Shown here piece after piece: positions 16,773-25,790 of a DNA stretch of 64,000 nucleotides (within the stretch, counting starts at the first letter, position 1; each line of letters begins with the position of its first letter). This DNA comes from Variovorax sp. PCZ-1 (lineage in GTDB: Bacteria > Pseudomonadota > Gammaproteobacteria > Burkholderiales > Burkholderiaceae_C). Both the position numbers and the translations under genes were made by a program. Under the pieces are notes generated by a model that was given only the letters and a program-made list of their open reading frames with translations, was not told where the DNA came from and made no database searches. Location: assembly GCF_018413605.1 (NCBI RefSeq), contig NZ_JAHCDN010000001.1:558001-622000 (forward strand), given 5' to 3'.

Positions 16773-18158
16773 TTATTGCTGGGAGGGCTTTACCCAGCCC
16801 CGCGTTTTGCCGGGGTTCATGAGTCCATACGGATCTGCAACCCTTTTGAAGTCGATCTGGTTATGGTCGATCTCTTTCATGCCGCCGTCTTCGATGGTGT
16901 AAACATGGTTGTCGAAGACCATGCAGCCGTCTTGCTCGAATTCTGAAATGATTTCATAGAGGCGGGTTTTGTCGAAATAGCTGACCAGCGGGAGACCAAA
17001 AGCGACGCAGCCGCCGAATTGGCGGCCAAACTCGTGGTGCATGAGGACTTCATCGCCCCAGCGTGCCATTTGCTTCTCAACCAATGTGATGTCGATGCCT
17101 TGACCTGCCGTCCATGGCGCGACAGTTTGCAGGTTGGTCCAGCTTTTGTCTTGCTTCAAGGCGATGAGGGTGGTGTGGTTGTAGGCGCATTCGAAGGCGG
17201 GTGAGAGCTTTTCTTTTTTCAACGTTTCTTCAGTGAATGCCATGGACTCGTGGCCGCCGTGTTTTGCGACCAATGCGCGCCATGCGGGTAGGCAATTAGG
17301 ATTGACCATGGAGAAGACGGCATCTTTGTTGGCGGGAAAGCGTGCGCCAAACTCTGCTTCGTAGTACGGGGCGATGCGCCGCTCAACGGCTGTGATGAGG
17401 AAGGCATCAACAGAGCTGCCAATGGCTTCTGTCGCTTCGCAGCCGAAGCGCAGGGCGGCGCTGTAGCTGTCAAACAGGGCGATGTGGTGTACCCAATCGA
17501 CGGCGGGCTTGAGGCTGAGCGTGAGCGCGGTGATGATGCCATTGGTGCCGTAAGCGTGGTGGACTTTTTGGATGTCTGCGTCTTTGAGCTCAATGATGCG
17601 CGGCTTTTCTTCGAGAGTGACGACGCGGATCATCGTGACATTGCCTGCGTCTTTCAATATGCCGTTGCGCACGCTGCCCGCGCCCGCGTAGCCGCCTGCG
17701 ATGAAGCCGCCGATGGTGGCGATATCGCGCGTGCTCGGGAACATGAGGATTTCTTGGCCGCCTTCAACGCTGTTATCCGCTCGCACGGCTTTCTCTAAAT
17801 CGGCAATCAAGATGCCGGCTTCGCAGGTGACTTGGCCTTTTGAAATGTTGATCACGCGATTGAGTTGCGTGATATCCAAAATCACACCGCCTTCGAGCGG
17901 CACGCATTGGCCGTAGTTGCCTGTGCCGCCGCCCCGAATCGTGATGTTGAGGCGATGCTTGGCGCAGGCGGCTGCTACTTGGATGACTTCAGCTTCTGTG
18001 CGCGGGCTCACCATGACGTCGCCCATCTTGTCGTCCAGCTCGGCTTTGAGGATGGGGCTGTACCAGTAATAGTCTTTCGACTTCACAGCCAGCGTGTGCG
18101 CATCGCGGGTGTGGGGGATGGCTTCTATATCTTTGATGAAGTAGTCGAAGTTTCTCAT
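16773..18158 (-). CDS. FAD-binding oxidoreductase (GlcD/FAD-linked oxidase family)
   Basis: A 461-residue flavoprotein. The PCMH/FAD_binding_4 domain has VSPRTEAEVIQVAAACAKH and RGGGTGNYGQCVPLEGG near 70-95, then GGFIAGGYAGAGSVRNG. Family members oxidise 2-hydroxy acids, aldehydes or alcohols; substrate unknown. The start at 18158 excludes a family C repeat that a longer reading frame (to 18227) would run into. It is the last gene of the minus-strand ABC/catabolic set, separated from the amidohydrolase by that repeat. Confidence 0.8.
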   Translation of the reverse strand: MRNFDYFIKDIEAIPHTRDAHTLAVKSKDYYWYSPILKAELDDKMGDVMVSPRTEAEVIQVAAACAKHRLNITIRGGGTGNYGQCVPLEGGVILDITQLNRVINISKGQVTCEAGILIADLEKAVRADNSVEGGQEILMFPSTRDIATIGGFIAGGYAGAGSVRNGILKDAGNVTMIRVVTLEEKPRIIELKDADIQKVHHAYGTNGIITALTLSLKPAVDWVHHIALFDSYSAALRFGCEATEAIGSSVDAFLITAVERRIAPYYEAEFGARFPANKDAVFSMVNPNCLPAWRALVAKHGGHESMAFTEETLKKEKLSPAFECAYNHTTLIALKQDKSWTNLQTVAPWTAGQGIDITLVEKQMARWGDEVLMHHEFGRQFGGCVAFGLPLVSYFDKTRLYEIISEFEQDGCMVFDNHVYTIEDGGMKEIDHNQIDFKRVADPYGLMNPGKTRGWVKPSQQ

Positions 18159-18184
18159 GGCTTGATTGGGATATTTAAGACAAG

Positions 18185-18344
18185 AATACCGGACGCAAAG
18201 GGCGCAAAAGTTGCGCAAAAGTCGCAAAAAGAGAAATGCAAAACCAAGAAAAGAAGAAAAACTAACTGTATCTAAATCGGCTTTAAAGTTTTTGGTATTT
18301 TTTGCGACTTTTGCGCAACTTTTGCGCCCTTTGCGTCCGGTATT
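18185..18344. repeat. Family C repeat, copy 2: perfect 46-bp inverted repeat
   Basis: The arms 18185-18230 and 18299-18344 are exact reverse complements (left arm begins AATACCGGACGCAAAGGGCG), with a 68-base spacer. It lies between the FAD oxidase and amidohydrolase genes, both on the minus strand. Confidence 0.92.
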
Positions 18345-18361
18345 TGTGTTGGTTTTGAATC

Positions 18362-19576
18362 TCAGATCGTTGACAGTCTCTGAAGAAGAGGCGCATTCAT
18401 CAAATCTCTTGCATCGCCAGCTTGAACCAGTAGCAAATCATTCACCGAGCATCCTTCGCGTATCAAGCCATCCCATGGCAAGTTCATCGCCTTGGAAGGC
18501 GCAGACGTGATGCTGCTGAGCCAATCGAGCGGATTCGACAGATGACCCATTTGCACGCCCAACGCGTAGCTGGCCAGGGGGTTGTAGCTGCCGTAGGGGT
18601 AGAAGCCGTCGGCCACATTGTCTGTGGCTATTGAGCAGTTCACGCCTGCCTCGCGTGCTTCGCGCAGGCGGGTGATGCCGCGCTCGATGGGGGTGCGGTT
18701 CCATGCGCCTTGTAGGTAGAGGTTTGTAGTGGGCAGGGCGACGAGGTGAATGCCTGCCTGAAAGCAGAGCTTCAAAGTGGCGAGGGCATCCTCATCGCTT
18801 TGCATGGCGAGCGAGCAGGCGTGGCCGCAGGTGACTCGGCCTTGATAATTATTTTTGATGGTGAGCTCGGCGATAGCTTTGAGGCCGCGCGCATCGACAT
18901 CCAAGCCTTCATCGACGTGAAAATCTAAGTTGAGTTGGTTTTTAATCGCGAGATCGAAGACGCGCTGGAGTTTGTCGTAAATGCGTTCGTTTCGATAGAC
19001 GAAAGCGCCGAGCAGGGCAGCTTCGCCACGTTTTTGATCGCAGGTGAGATTCGCTGTGGCGACTTCTAGCGCCAAATCTTCGCCATTGAAAGTATCGTCA
19101 AAAAAATCCAGTGGCGTGAGGCTCACGCATTGGAGGGTGAGCTTACCGCGCCATGCATCGCGCAGCTTTTCGAACACGGCGAGAGACTTGGGAGCGTCCT
19201 TCGTCATCCAATCCAAATGCGTACGCAGAGCGCGGCAGCCGTTGACATAAGCCTCTTGCAATGCGCGCTCCATGCGAGTCTCGATGTGCTCAGCGCTCCA
19301 ACCATCGCGATGCTGAGCCATGCGATCAATCGCAGCAAACAAATCGCCTTCAGCCGCGCCAACTTCATCCACCACAAAGGTTTTGTCGATGTGCAGGTGC
19401 AGATCGACGAATGCGGGCAAGAGCATCTGTTTTTGCGATACTCCTGAATTGATAGCTGCTTGCGCAGGTTCTATGCCGGCGATATGGCCTTTTTCTATAT
19501 AAATATCAAATGAATCTGAGCCTGACTCAAAACCACGCACACACTGCGGAATCTGGATGCTTTTGATAATGCTCAT
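18362..19576 (-). CDS. Amidohydrolase-family protein (cytosine deaminase-like)
   Basis: A 404-residue TIM-barrel metallo-hydrolase. DLHLHIDK supplies the HxH metal site; DFHVDEG, CGHACS and ATDNVADGF give the later His and Asp ligands expected in the cytosine-deaminase-like branch. A C-N bond of a heterocycle or amide is the probable target. Start 19576 has AGG 6 bases upstream; a GTG at 19591 overlapping the permease stop is an alternative. Residues about 31-45 (AGIEPAQAAINSGV) derive from a family A repeat read on the reverse frame. Confidence 0.8.
   Translation of the reverse strand: MSIIKSIQIPQCVRGFESGSDSFDIYIEKGHIAGIEPAQAAINSGVSQKQMLLPAFVDLHLHIDKTFVVDEVGAAEGDLFAAIDRMAQHRDGWSAEHIETRMERALQEAYVNGCRALRTHLDWMTKDAPKSLAVFEKLRDAWRGKLTLQCVSLTPLDFFDDTFNGEDLALEVATANLTCDQKRGEAALLGAFVYRNERIYDKLQRVFDLAIKNQLNLDFHVDEGLDVDARGLKAIAELTIKNNYQGRVTCGHACSLAMQSDEDALATLKLCFQAGIHLVALPTTNLYLQGAWNRTPIERGITRLREAREAGVNCSIATDNVADGFYPYGSYNPLASYALGVQMGHLSNPLDWLSSITSAPSKAMNLPWDGLIREGCSVNDLLLVQAGDARDLMNAPLLQRLSTI
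19441..19484 (+). repeat. Family A repeat in the amidohydrolase gene
   Basis: GATAGCTGCTTGCGCAGGTT then CTATGCCGGC. It lies antisense to the gene and is translated as AGIEPAQAAI. Confidence 0.88.
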
Positions 19577-19587
19577 CAGCCTGTCAC

Positions 19588-20424
19588 TCACCGAGAGGCC
19601 TTGACTTCGCTCTCATGCCACTTGCCGAGCACGAGTTTGGAGACAAAATTGAAGAGTAGAAAAATCATCACGCCAGTCAGTGATACCAATACGAGGGCTG
19701 CAAACATTTTTGGAATCTCAGTGCGAAAGCTCGCTTCCAAAATACGCGATGCCAAACCTGTTTGCTTGCCCGCAGCACCTGCTGTGAACTCTGCGACCAC
19801 GGCGCCGATCAAGCTCAAGCCGCCTGCAATCTTCAAGCCCGCAATGAAGTAAGGCATGGCTGATGGGATGAGCAGATGCCGCAAAGTTTGCCAAGGCGAG
19901 GCGCGATAGAGCGAGAAGAGATCGCGCAGATTGTGATCCGCGCTGCGCAGGCCGATCACGGTATTGGAGAGGATGGGGAAGAAAGCCACGATCCAGGCGC
20001 AGAGCAAGAGCGCGGCCATGGTGCTGTCGATGAAGATCAAGATCAAAGGCGCAATCGCGACGATCGGCGTGACTTGCAGCACGATAGCAAAGGGGAAGAG
20101 GCTGGCTTCCACCCATTTATTCAAAGCGAAGAGCGTAGCCAAAATTACGCCGCCTGCAACAGCGAGAAACAGTGCTCCAAACGTGACCTTCATCGTGAAC
20201 CACCAGCTCTGCATGAGCGAGCCGAGGTTGTCCCACAATGTGACCAAGACCAGCGTGGGCGCGGGAAGGATGTATTGCGGAATATTGTTGATTCGCACCA
20301 GCGCTTCCCAGCCAACCAAGGCAGCTGCGAACACCACAAAGGGCAAGATTTTTAAGAGAAATTGACCTCTAGCCGGCATGGAATCTGCGTGAGGTGCTAT
20401 TGATTTAATAGTATCTTCAGACAT
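19588..20424 (-). CDS. ABC transporter permease (SsuC/TauC-like)
   Basis: 278 residues, BPD_transp_1 type with about six membrane segments and the EAA-type loop around DLFSLYRASPWQTLRHLLIPSAMP. Pairs with the ATPase directly upstream (8-bp overlap). GGAGAG stands 4 bases before the ATG. The first 20 residues include a family A repeat (IAPHADSMPA). The uptake complex lacks a binding protein in this operon; the NMT1-like protein at 6.5 kb is a candidate partner. Confidence 0.87.
   Translation of the reverse strand: MSEDTIKSIAPHADSMPARGQFLLKILPFVVFAAALVGWEALVRINNIPQYILPAPTLVLVTLWDNLGSLMQSWWFTMKVTFGALFLAVAGGVILATLFALNKWVEASLFPFAIVLQVTPIVAIAPLILIFIDSTMAALLLCAWIVAFFPILSNTVIGLRSADHNLRDLFSLYRASPWQTLRHLLIPSAMPYFIAGLKIAGGLSLIGAVVAEFTAGAAGKQTGLASRILEASFRTEIPKMFAALVLVSLTGVMIFLLFNFVSKLVLGKWHESEVKASR
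20371..20411 (-). repeat. Family A repeat in the permease gene
   Basis: The reverse strand reads ATTAAATCAATAGCACCT then CACGCAGATTCCATGCCGGC, a diverged core (CCTCAC for CTTTGC) that lies in the permease frame. Confidence 0.85.
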
Positions 20425-21178
20425 GATGCTCTCCTGCCTTTTGCAGCTCTTGCGAGACTTTCACACACAGTTGTGCATAGCGCTCGGTGTTGCGGAACGC
20501 ATCGGTGCGCGGATAGGGTTCATCAATCGCAATATCCGCAATCACACGGCCAGGGCGTGCGGCCATGATGATGATGCGGTTGGAGAGATACACGCTTTCA
20601 TAGACGCTGTGCGTGACAAACACGGTGGTGAATTGCTTGGCTTGCCAGAGCGCAAGCGTGTCGTTATTGAGCTTGAAACGCGTCATCTCATCCAGCGCAG
20701 CGAATGGCTCATCCATCAGCAAGAGGCGCGGCTCGGTGACCATGGCTCGTGCAATCGAGACGCGCATTTTCATGCCACCAGAGAGTTCGCGCGGGTACAC
20801 GTGTGCGAACTGCGACAAACCGACCTTTGCTAATACTTCTTCAACTTGAGGCCGTGCCTGCTCTTTGCTCAAGCCCTTCAGTCTTAAAGGTAGCCACACG
20901 TTGTCAAACACGACAGCCCAAGGCATCAGCGTGGGTTCTTGGAAGACGAAGGAAATATCTTTGGAATGGTCCTTGGATGCATCGCCCCAAGCGATCTGGC
21001 CGGAAGACAAAGGCAGCAAACCCGCCATCATCTTCAGCGCCGTGCTCTTGCCGCAGCCCGAAGGCCCGAGTAGGCTCACGAATTGATGCTCGCCGATGGC
21101 CAGATCCACTTCTTGCACGGCAAGTGTGCCGTTGTCATAGCGCTTGCTGACGCGCTGTAGTTCTAACAAGGTGCTCAT
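20417..21178 (-). CDS. ABC transporter ATP-binding protein (SsuB/TauB-like)
   Basis: 253 residues. The Walker A is GPSGCGKST (about 39-47), the signature LSGGMKMRV, the Walker B LLLMDEPFAALD and the switch His in FVTHSVYE. It is of the nitrate/sulfonate/taurine importer class. Four-base ATGA overlap with the creatininase-like gene and 8-base overlap with the permease show one operon. Confidence 0.9.
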   Translation of the reverse strand: MSTLLELQRVSKRYDNGTLAVQEVDLAIGEHQFVSLLGPSGCGKSTALKMMAGLLPLSSGQIAWGDASKDHSKDISFVFQEPTLMPWAVVFDNVWLPLRLKGLSKEQARPQVEEVLAKVGLSQFAHVYPRELSGGMKMRVSIARAMVTEPRLLLMDEPFAALDEMTRFKLNNDTLALWQAKQFTTVFVTHSVYESVYLSNRIIIMAARPGRVIADIAIDEPYPRTDAFRNTERYAQLCVKVSQELQKAGEHHV

Positions 21179-22017
21179 TCTGGGATGGTAGGTTTGGCGA
21201 CAAGTGTGCTCATGGGTAGTGAGCTGATCTCTAGCAAGAGCTGCGCCAGTTTCCTTGCTGATGCATTGATCACGGCATGACCTTTCTCTGCAGTGGCAAT
21301 TGCTGCGTTACCGCAAGCTCCCATCGGGTTGTAATCCTGCGTTTGCCAGCCCATTTTGGCGCTCACGCCATTGCCCAGAATCGGATACTTCTCGGAGCGC
21401 GTTTGCGAGCTGCTCTTGAAATCACACGCTTGGCTCATGTCCACTGTTTGCGGGGCGAGTGCCAGCATCATCGAGGTTTCCATATCGCCGCCATGAATGC
21501 CAAAGCGATGCTCTTCAGGCGTGAAAAGCGCATTGATCTCATCGCCCAGCGGCAGGGTGAACCAATTGGTGGAAAACACCAGCATATCGAGGCGCACCCG
21601 AAGATCACGCGCCACGATGTCCATCACGCTGATTTGCCCGCCATGCGAGTTCAGCAGCACCAATTTTTTAATTCCGGCACGATGCACCGATTCGCCAATC
21701 TCCGTCCACAACGCGATCAGCGTCTCGGCCTTCAAAGTGAGCGTGCCCGGAAAGCGCTGATGCTCGTTGCTTTTGCCGACTTGCTGCGTGGGCAGAAAGA
21801 AGGCGCGCGTCTTGCCTAAATGCGGTAGCGTGGCAGCGATCACACCATTGACCAAAGTGGTGTCTACCGAGGTGGGCAAATGCGGGCCATGCTGCTCAAT
21901 CGCGGCGACGGGTAGCACGGCGACGACATCATCAGCGCCATTGGCGGCGAGATGGGCAAACTGGCGCGTGGTGAGATCAGCCCAGAAGTGGCTGGGCAAG
22001 GCTGTAGTGGGTTTCAT
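21175..22017 (-). CDS. Creatininase-family amidohydrolase
   Basis: A 280-residue member of the creatininase family. The metal-binding pattern is visible: IEQHGPHLP, then the Asp in TSVDTTL, HGGQ and HGGDMETSMM. Members open cyclic amides (creatinine, 3-dehydro compounds, formamidopyrimidines). First gene of the operon. With the amidohydrolase and FAD oxidase it suggests breakdown of a nitrogen heterocycle, which is inference. Confidence 0.85.
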   Translation of the reverse strand: MKPTTALPSHFWADLTTRQFAHLAANGADDVVAVLPVAAIEQHGPHLPTSVDTTLVNGVIAATLPHLGKTRAFFLPTQQVGKSNEHQRFPGTLTLKAETLIALWTEIGESVHRAGIKKLVLLNSHGGQISVMDIVARDLRVRLDMLVFSTNWFTLPLGDEINALFTPEEHRFGIHGGDMETSMMLALAPQTVDMSQACDFKSSSQTRSEKYPILGNGVSAKMGWQTQDYNPMGACGNAAIATAEKGHAVINASARKLAQLLLEISSLPMSTLVAKPTIPE

Positions 22018-22061
22018 TCCAACATCTTAACCAAGTGATCAAGCCCCTTTATCATCTGGGT

Positions 22062-22862
22062 ATGACCCAAGATCTTTTTCGCCAAGATGCTTACCTGCGC
22101 GAATGCACGGCGCGTGTGCAAGCCATGCAGACTTTGCCTTCGGGCGAAGTCGTCGTTACTCTGGATCGCACGGTGTTTTATCCACTGGGCGGTGGGCAAG
22201 CGGGTGATGCGGGGTGGCTGGTATTGCCAGATGGCACTGAGATTGCCGTTAGCGATACCCGGAAAGCGAAAGATGCCGAGGGTAAGCCCACAGCAGATAT
22301 TTGGCATGTTTTGAGCACTTCGCCTTCAGAGAATCTGCGCGGAGTGCTATCAAATTTAAAGCAAGGGGATGCAGTGACTGCGCGCATTGACTGGCAGCGC
22401 CGCCACCGCCTGATGCGCTTTCACACCACCACGCATTTGCTCTGCCATTTGATTCCTCAGCCCGTGAACGGCTGCTCCATCACGCCTGACTATGCGCGCA
22501 TGGATATGCACATGACCGATCCGTTGGATAAAGAAGCGCTCACAGAAGGCATTGCTAAATTGGTTGCGCAAGCCTGGCCTGTGACGGTGAGCAGCATCAC
22601 CGAAGCCGAGCTGGATGCCAACCCTGCCTTGGTGAAAAGCATGAGCGTGAGCCCGCCGCGTGGCTCTGGTGTGATTCGCACGATACGGATCGGAGCCGCT
22701 GCCGCGGACTCCGAGCGAGTTGGCAATGAGCCCCTGATTGATCTCCAGCCTTGTGGCGGCACACATGTGGCGAATACTTCGGAGATTGGCGATGTGCGCG
22801 TGGTGAAGATTGAGAAAAAATCGGCGACCTCTCGGCGTGTGGTCTTGGAGTTTGGCGCATGA
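22062..22862 (+). CDS. Alanyl-tRNA editing protein (AlaX family)
   Basis: A 266-residue AlaX-type hydrolase that clears Ser- or Gly-tRNA(Ala). The Zn motif parts HTTTHLLCHLIP (HxxxH) and PCGGTHVANT (CxxxH) are present. YPLGGGQAGD marks the N-terminal domain, of medium-length type. The start at 22062 (MTQDLF) fits the family. Residues about 85-100 (SENLRGVLSNL) come from a partial family A repeat, unusual for this loop. Stop overlaps dsbD by 4 bp. Confidence 0.85.
   Translation: MTQDLFRQDAYLRECTARVQAMQTLPSGEVVVTLDRTVFYPLGGGQAGDAGWLVLPDGTEIAVSDTRKAKDAEGKPTADIWHVLSTSPSENLRGVLSNLKQGDAVTARIDWQRRHRLMRFHTTTHLLCHLIPQPVNGCSITPDYARMDMHMTDPLDKEALTEGIAKLVAQAWPVTVSSITEAELDANPALVKSMSVSPPRGSGVIRTIRIGAAAADSERVGNEPLIDLQPCGGTHVANTSEIGDVRVVKIEKKSATSRRVVLEFGA
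22328..22357 (-). repeat. Partial family A repeat in the AlaX gene
   Basis: GAATCTGCGCGGAGTGCTAT with a following AT-rich CAAATTTA. Only the left two-thirds of the unit is recognisable; read in a different frame from the other coding copies. Confidence 0.65.
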
Positions 22863-25123
22863 ACTTATCTGCGGCTCAAGCACTCTGCCTCTTCATGCTT
22901 CGTTTTAGTTCCTTCAAAAGGTGGTTGAGTCAACTACCGAACGCTATATTTTTCATAGCACTCTGCGCAGTATTCTTGCCGGCTATCGCCCAAAATACGG
23001 CTCAAATTGGCTTGAAATCCGCAGGTGCTGTCGTGACCACTCCCCAGGTGCGCGCGGAGCTGCTCGCGTATGCGCCTGATGGCGTGGGCGCAGGCAAGCA
23101 GGTGTGGGTCGGTTTGCAGATCACGCATCAGCCTGAATGGCACACCTATTGGAAGAATTCAGGTGATTCCGGGCAGCCCACCGATATGCAATGGACATTG
23201 CCTGCCGGTATTCAGGCAGGCGAGACGCGCTGGCCTGTGCCCAAGAAGATTTGGATTGGCTCGCTGGCCAATTACGGCTATGAAAATACCGTGCTGCTAC
23301 CCGTGCCGCTGGAAATCTCGTCGATGTACAAAGCGGATTTGCTCAAGCCTGATGCGGAAGTGAAGCTCAAGGCGGTTTGGCTGGTCTGTAAGCAGGAGTG
23401 CATTCCGGAAGAGGGCGAATTTGCTTTGAAGATTCCTGCGACGAGCTCAACTGCGTTGCACAAGGCTGCTTTTGACGCTGCGTTTGCAGCGTATCCGCAG
23501 GATCTGAAGGCTGCTGCGAGTGCCAAGATCGCAGGCAAGCAGCTTGAATTCAGCATTCGTGATTTGCCTGCAGCTCTTAGAGGCAAGAGCCTGCAGCTCT
23601 TCCCAGAAACAGCTGAGGTGCTTGAGAACGGCGCGAAGCTCAGTAGTGACGGGGAGAAAGCGGCGAAGGCCACAGCCACCTGGCAGCAGGCATGGGCAGC
23701 TGATGTGTGGACAGCTTCTTTTCCGATTTCTGTGCAACGCAGTGCCAGTCCGGAGGTGATGCCCCTGGTGCTGACTGCTGACGGCAAAACGGCTTATCGT
23801 GTGCAGGCCAAGGTCGAAGGAGTATGGCCTAAGGTGGCAGCTGCCGCGCAAGTCTCGCCTGAGCTGGCTGCAGCTTTGGCAGCCAATGCAGGCGCTTCGC
23901 AAAAACCGATTCAAGCGGGTGGCTCCGAAGTGACTTCATTGCTGCCCGCCTTGTTGCTCGCCTTGATCGGTGGCTTGATTTTGAATTTGATGCCTTGTGT
24001 GCTGCCCGTGCTTGCCATCAAGGTGCTGGGCTTTGCGAATGCGCCGAATCAAAAGGCGAGGGTAGCGGGCGGGGTGGCTTATGCGGTGGGCGTGGTGCTG
24101 AGCTTCCTGGCGCTGGGTGGCCTCATGCTTGCATTGCGCGCAGGCGGTGAGGCGCTGGGCTGGGGCTTTCAGTTGCAGTCGCCAGCCGTGATCGCGGCGC
24201 TGGCTTTGCTCTTCACATTGATCGCGTTGAATCTGTTGGGTGTGTTTGAGATGGCGAATGTGTTGCCATCTTCTGTGGCCACACTGCAAGCGAAGAATCC
24301 GCAGGTGGATGCTTTCCTATCGGGCGTGCTCGCTGTGGCGATTGCTTCGCCTTGCACCGCGCCTTTCATGGGCGCTTCGCTCGGATATGCGCTGGGGCTG
24401 CCAGCTTGGCAGGCGTTGGCAGTATTTTCAGCTTTGGGCATTGGCATGGCTTTGCCGTATCTTGCGGCCAGTCTCGTCCCCGCCGTTGCGAATTGGCTGC
24501 CGCGCCCCGGTGCGTGGATGGATACGTTCAAAAAATTTATGGCTTTCCCGATGCTCGCCACAGTCGTTTGGCTGCTCTGGGTGATCGGGCAGCAAACGGG
24601 TATTGATGGTGCTGCTGCGCTGCTGGTGCTGCTGTTGTGCGTAGCCATGCTTGTGTGGGCGCTCTCCTTGCGAGGTCGCACGCGTATGGTGGTTACTATC
24701 ATTTCAGTAGCACTTTGCGCAGTATTCTTGCCGGCTATCGGCCCAAATGTCTTAAAAATTCAAGAATCCACAACGACTCAAACCACGGGCTGGCAAGCCT
24801 GGGAGCCGGGCAAGGTGGAGCAACTGCTCGCTCAAAACCAGGCCGTCTTCGTGGATTTCACTGCCGCTTGGTGCGTCACCTGCCAATACAACAAAAAGAC
24901 CACTCTCGCCGATGCAGCTGTATTGAAAGATTTCTCGGCGAAGAAAGTGCAGTTGCTCAGAGCCGATTGGACAAAACGTGACCCCGCGATCACACAAGCG
25001 ATCACAGCACTGGGTCGCAGCGGCGTACCCGTGTATGTGCTTTACAAACCAGGCAGTGCCCCTGTGGTGATGCAGGAAATTCTGAGCGTCACACAGCTGC
25101 AAGCGGAACTTGCGAAAATCTAA
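22859..25123 (+). CDS. dsbD: Thiol:disulfide interchange protein DsbD
   Basis: 754 residues: export signal (about 25-45), periplasmic alpha domain (about 50-340), an eight-helix CcdA-like transmembrane domain with the redox cysteines Cys380 (PCVLP) and Cys499 (PCTAP), a further membrane segment, and a C-terminal thioredoxin domain with Cys672-Val-Thr-Cys675. It moves electrons from cytoplasmic thioredoxin to the periplasm. Two family A repeats are read in frame and make hydrophobic segments: the signal region and the helix just before the thioredoxin domain. Downstream is a periplasmic redoxin, a plausible client. Confidence 0.9.
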   Translation: MNLSAAQALCLFMLRFSSFKRWLSQLPNAIFFIALCAVFLPAIAQNTAQIGLKSAGAVVTTPQVRAELLAYAPDGVGAGKQVWVGLQITHQPEWHTYWKNSGDSGQPTDMQWTLPAGIQAGETRWPVPKKIWIGSLANYGYENTVLLPVPLEISSMYKADLLKPDAEVKLKAVWLVCKQECIPEEGEFALKIPATSSTALHKAAFDAAFAAYPQDLKAAASAKIAGKQLEFSIRDLPAALRGKSLQLFPETAEVLENGAKLSSDGEKAAKATATWQQAWAADVWTASFPISVQRSASPEVMPLVLTADGKTAYRVQAKVEGVWPKVAAAAQVSPELAAALAANAGASQKPIQAGGSEVTSLLPALLLALIGGLILNLMPCVLPVLAIKVLGFANAPNQKARVAGGVAYAVGVVLSFLALGGLMLALRAGGEALGWGFQLQSPAVIAALALLFTLIALNLLGVFEMANVLPSSVATLQAKNPQVDAFLSGVLAVAIASPCTAPFMGASLGYALGLPAWQALAVFSALGIGMALPYLAASLVPAVANWLPRPGAWMDTFKKFMAFPMLATVVWLLWVIGQQTGIDGAAALLVLLLCVAMLVWALSLRGRTRMVVTIISVALCAVFLPAIGPNVLKIQESTTTQTTGWQAWEPGKVEQLLAQNQAVFVDFTAAWCVTCQYNKKTTLADAAVLKDFSAKKVQLLRADWTKRDPAITQAITALGRSGVPVYVLYKPGSAPVVMQEILSVTQLQAELAKI
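22942..22988 (+). repeat. Family A repeat in the DsbD signal-peptide region
   Basis: CATAGCACTCTGCGCAGTAT then TCTTGCCGGCTAT. The variant GTATTCTT (for GATTCTAT) changes the reading to ALCAVFLPAI, which is hydrophobic. Confidence 0.9.
24694..24740 (+). repeat. Family A repeat in the DsbD last membrane segment
   Basis: AGTAGCACTTTGCGCAGTAT then TCTTGCCGGCTATCGG. Shares the GTATTCTT variant and its flank with the copy 1.75 kb upstream in the same gene. Confidence 0.9.
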
Positions 25124-25154
25124 ATCCTCTGATGAGAAGTTTTAGGAGCCTCTT

Positions 25155-25778
25155 ATGCAACGCCGTCATTTCGCCACATCCACCTTAGCTGCTGCCGTGT
25201 TGGCCACCACATCCCAAGCCTGGGCTCAAGCCACCGCCACAGTCGGCCAAGCTGCACCTAACTTCAGCGCCAAAGATGTGAACGGCAAAACCGTCTCTCT
25301 GGCTGATTTCAAAGGCAAAACCGTCGTGCTCGAGTGGGTGAATCCCGGCTGCCCTTATGTGCGCAAGCACTACCAAGGTGGCAACATGCAAGGCACGCAG
25401 CAAGAAGCCATTGGCAAAAATGCGGTGTGGCTGGCCATCAATTCCACAGGCACAGATCACCCTGATTACTTGAAGCCAGCAGATCTGGCCAAGTGGATGA
25501 AAGATCAAAAAGCGCCTGCCACACACACCCTGATGGATGAAGATGGCAAGATCGGCAAAGCCTATGGCGCACGCACCACGCCGCATATGTACATCATTGA
25601 TGGCAAAGGCATGTTGGTTTACGCAGGCGGTATCGATAGCATTCCTACCGCCAGCGCTTCAGACATTCCCAAAGCTACGAATTACATCAAGACCTCGCTA
25701 AGCGAAATGGCCAGTGGCCGAGCCGTGAGCAACAACGTCACGCGCGCTTACGGCTGCTCGGTGAAATACAAATCTTGA
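25155..25778 (+). CDS. Exported thioredoxin-like redoxin
   Basis: 207 residues. An export signal with QRRHF (possible Tat motif) precedes SQAWA. The AhpC-TSA/redoxin fold follows, with the cysteine in WVNPGCPYVRKHY (single CP pair, not CxxC) and RTTPHMYIID as the cis-Pro region. The family is that of periplasmic redoxins with one resolving cysteine; reduction by DsbD, encoded 32 bp upstream, is likely. GGAG precedes the ATG. Confidence 0.85.
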   Translation: MQRRHFATSTLAAAVLATTSQAWAQATATVGQAAPNFSAKDVNGKTVSLADFKGKTVVLEWVNPGCPYVRKHYQGGNMQGTQQEAIGKNAVWLAINSTGTDHPDYLKPADLAKWMKDQKAPATHTLMDEDGKIGKAYGARTTPHMYIIDGKGMLVYAGGIDSIPTASASDIPKATNYIKTSLSEMASGRAVSNNVTRAYGCSVKYKS

Positions 25779-25790
25779 TCGGTGTGTGGA

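Noticed and set aside
18159-18227. Extension of the FAD oxidase into the family C repeat
   Set aside because: Translated repeat sequence; the family-like start is MRNFDYF.
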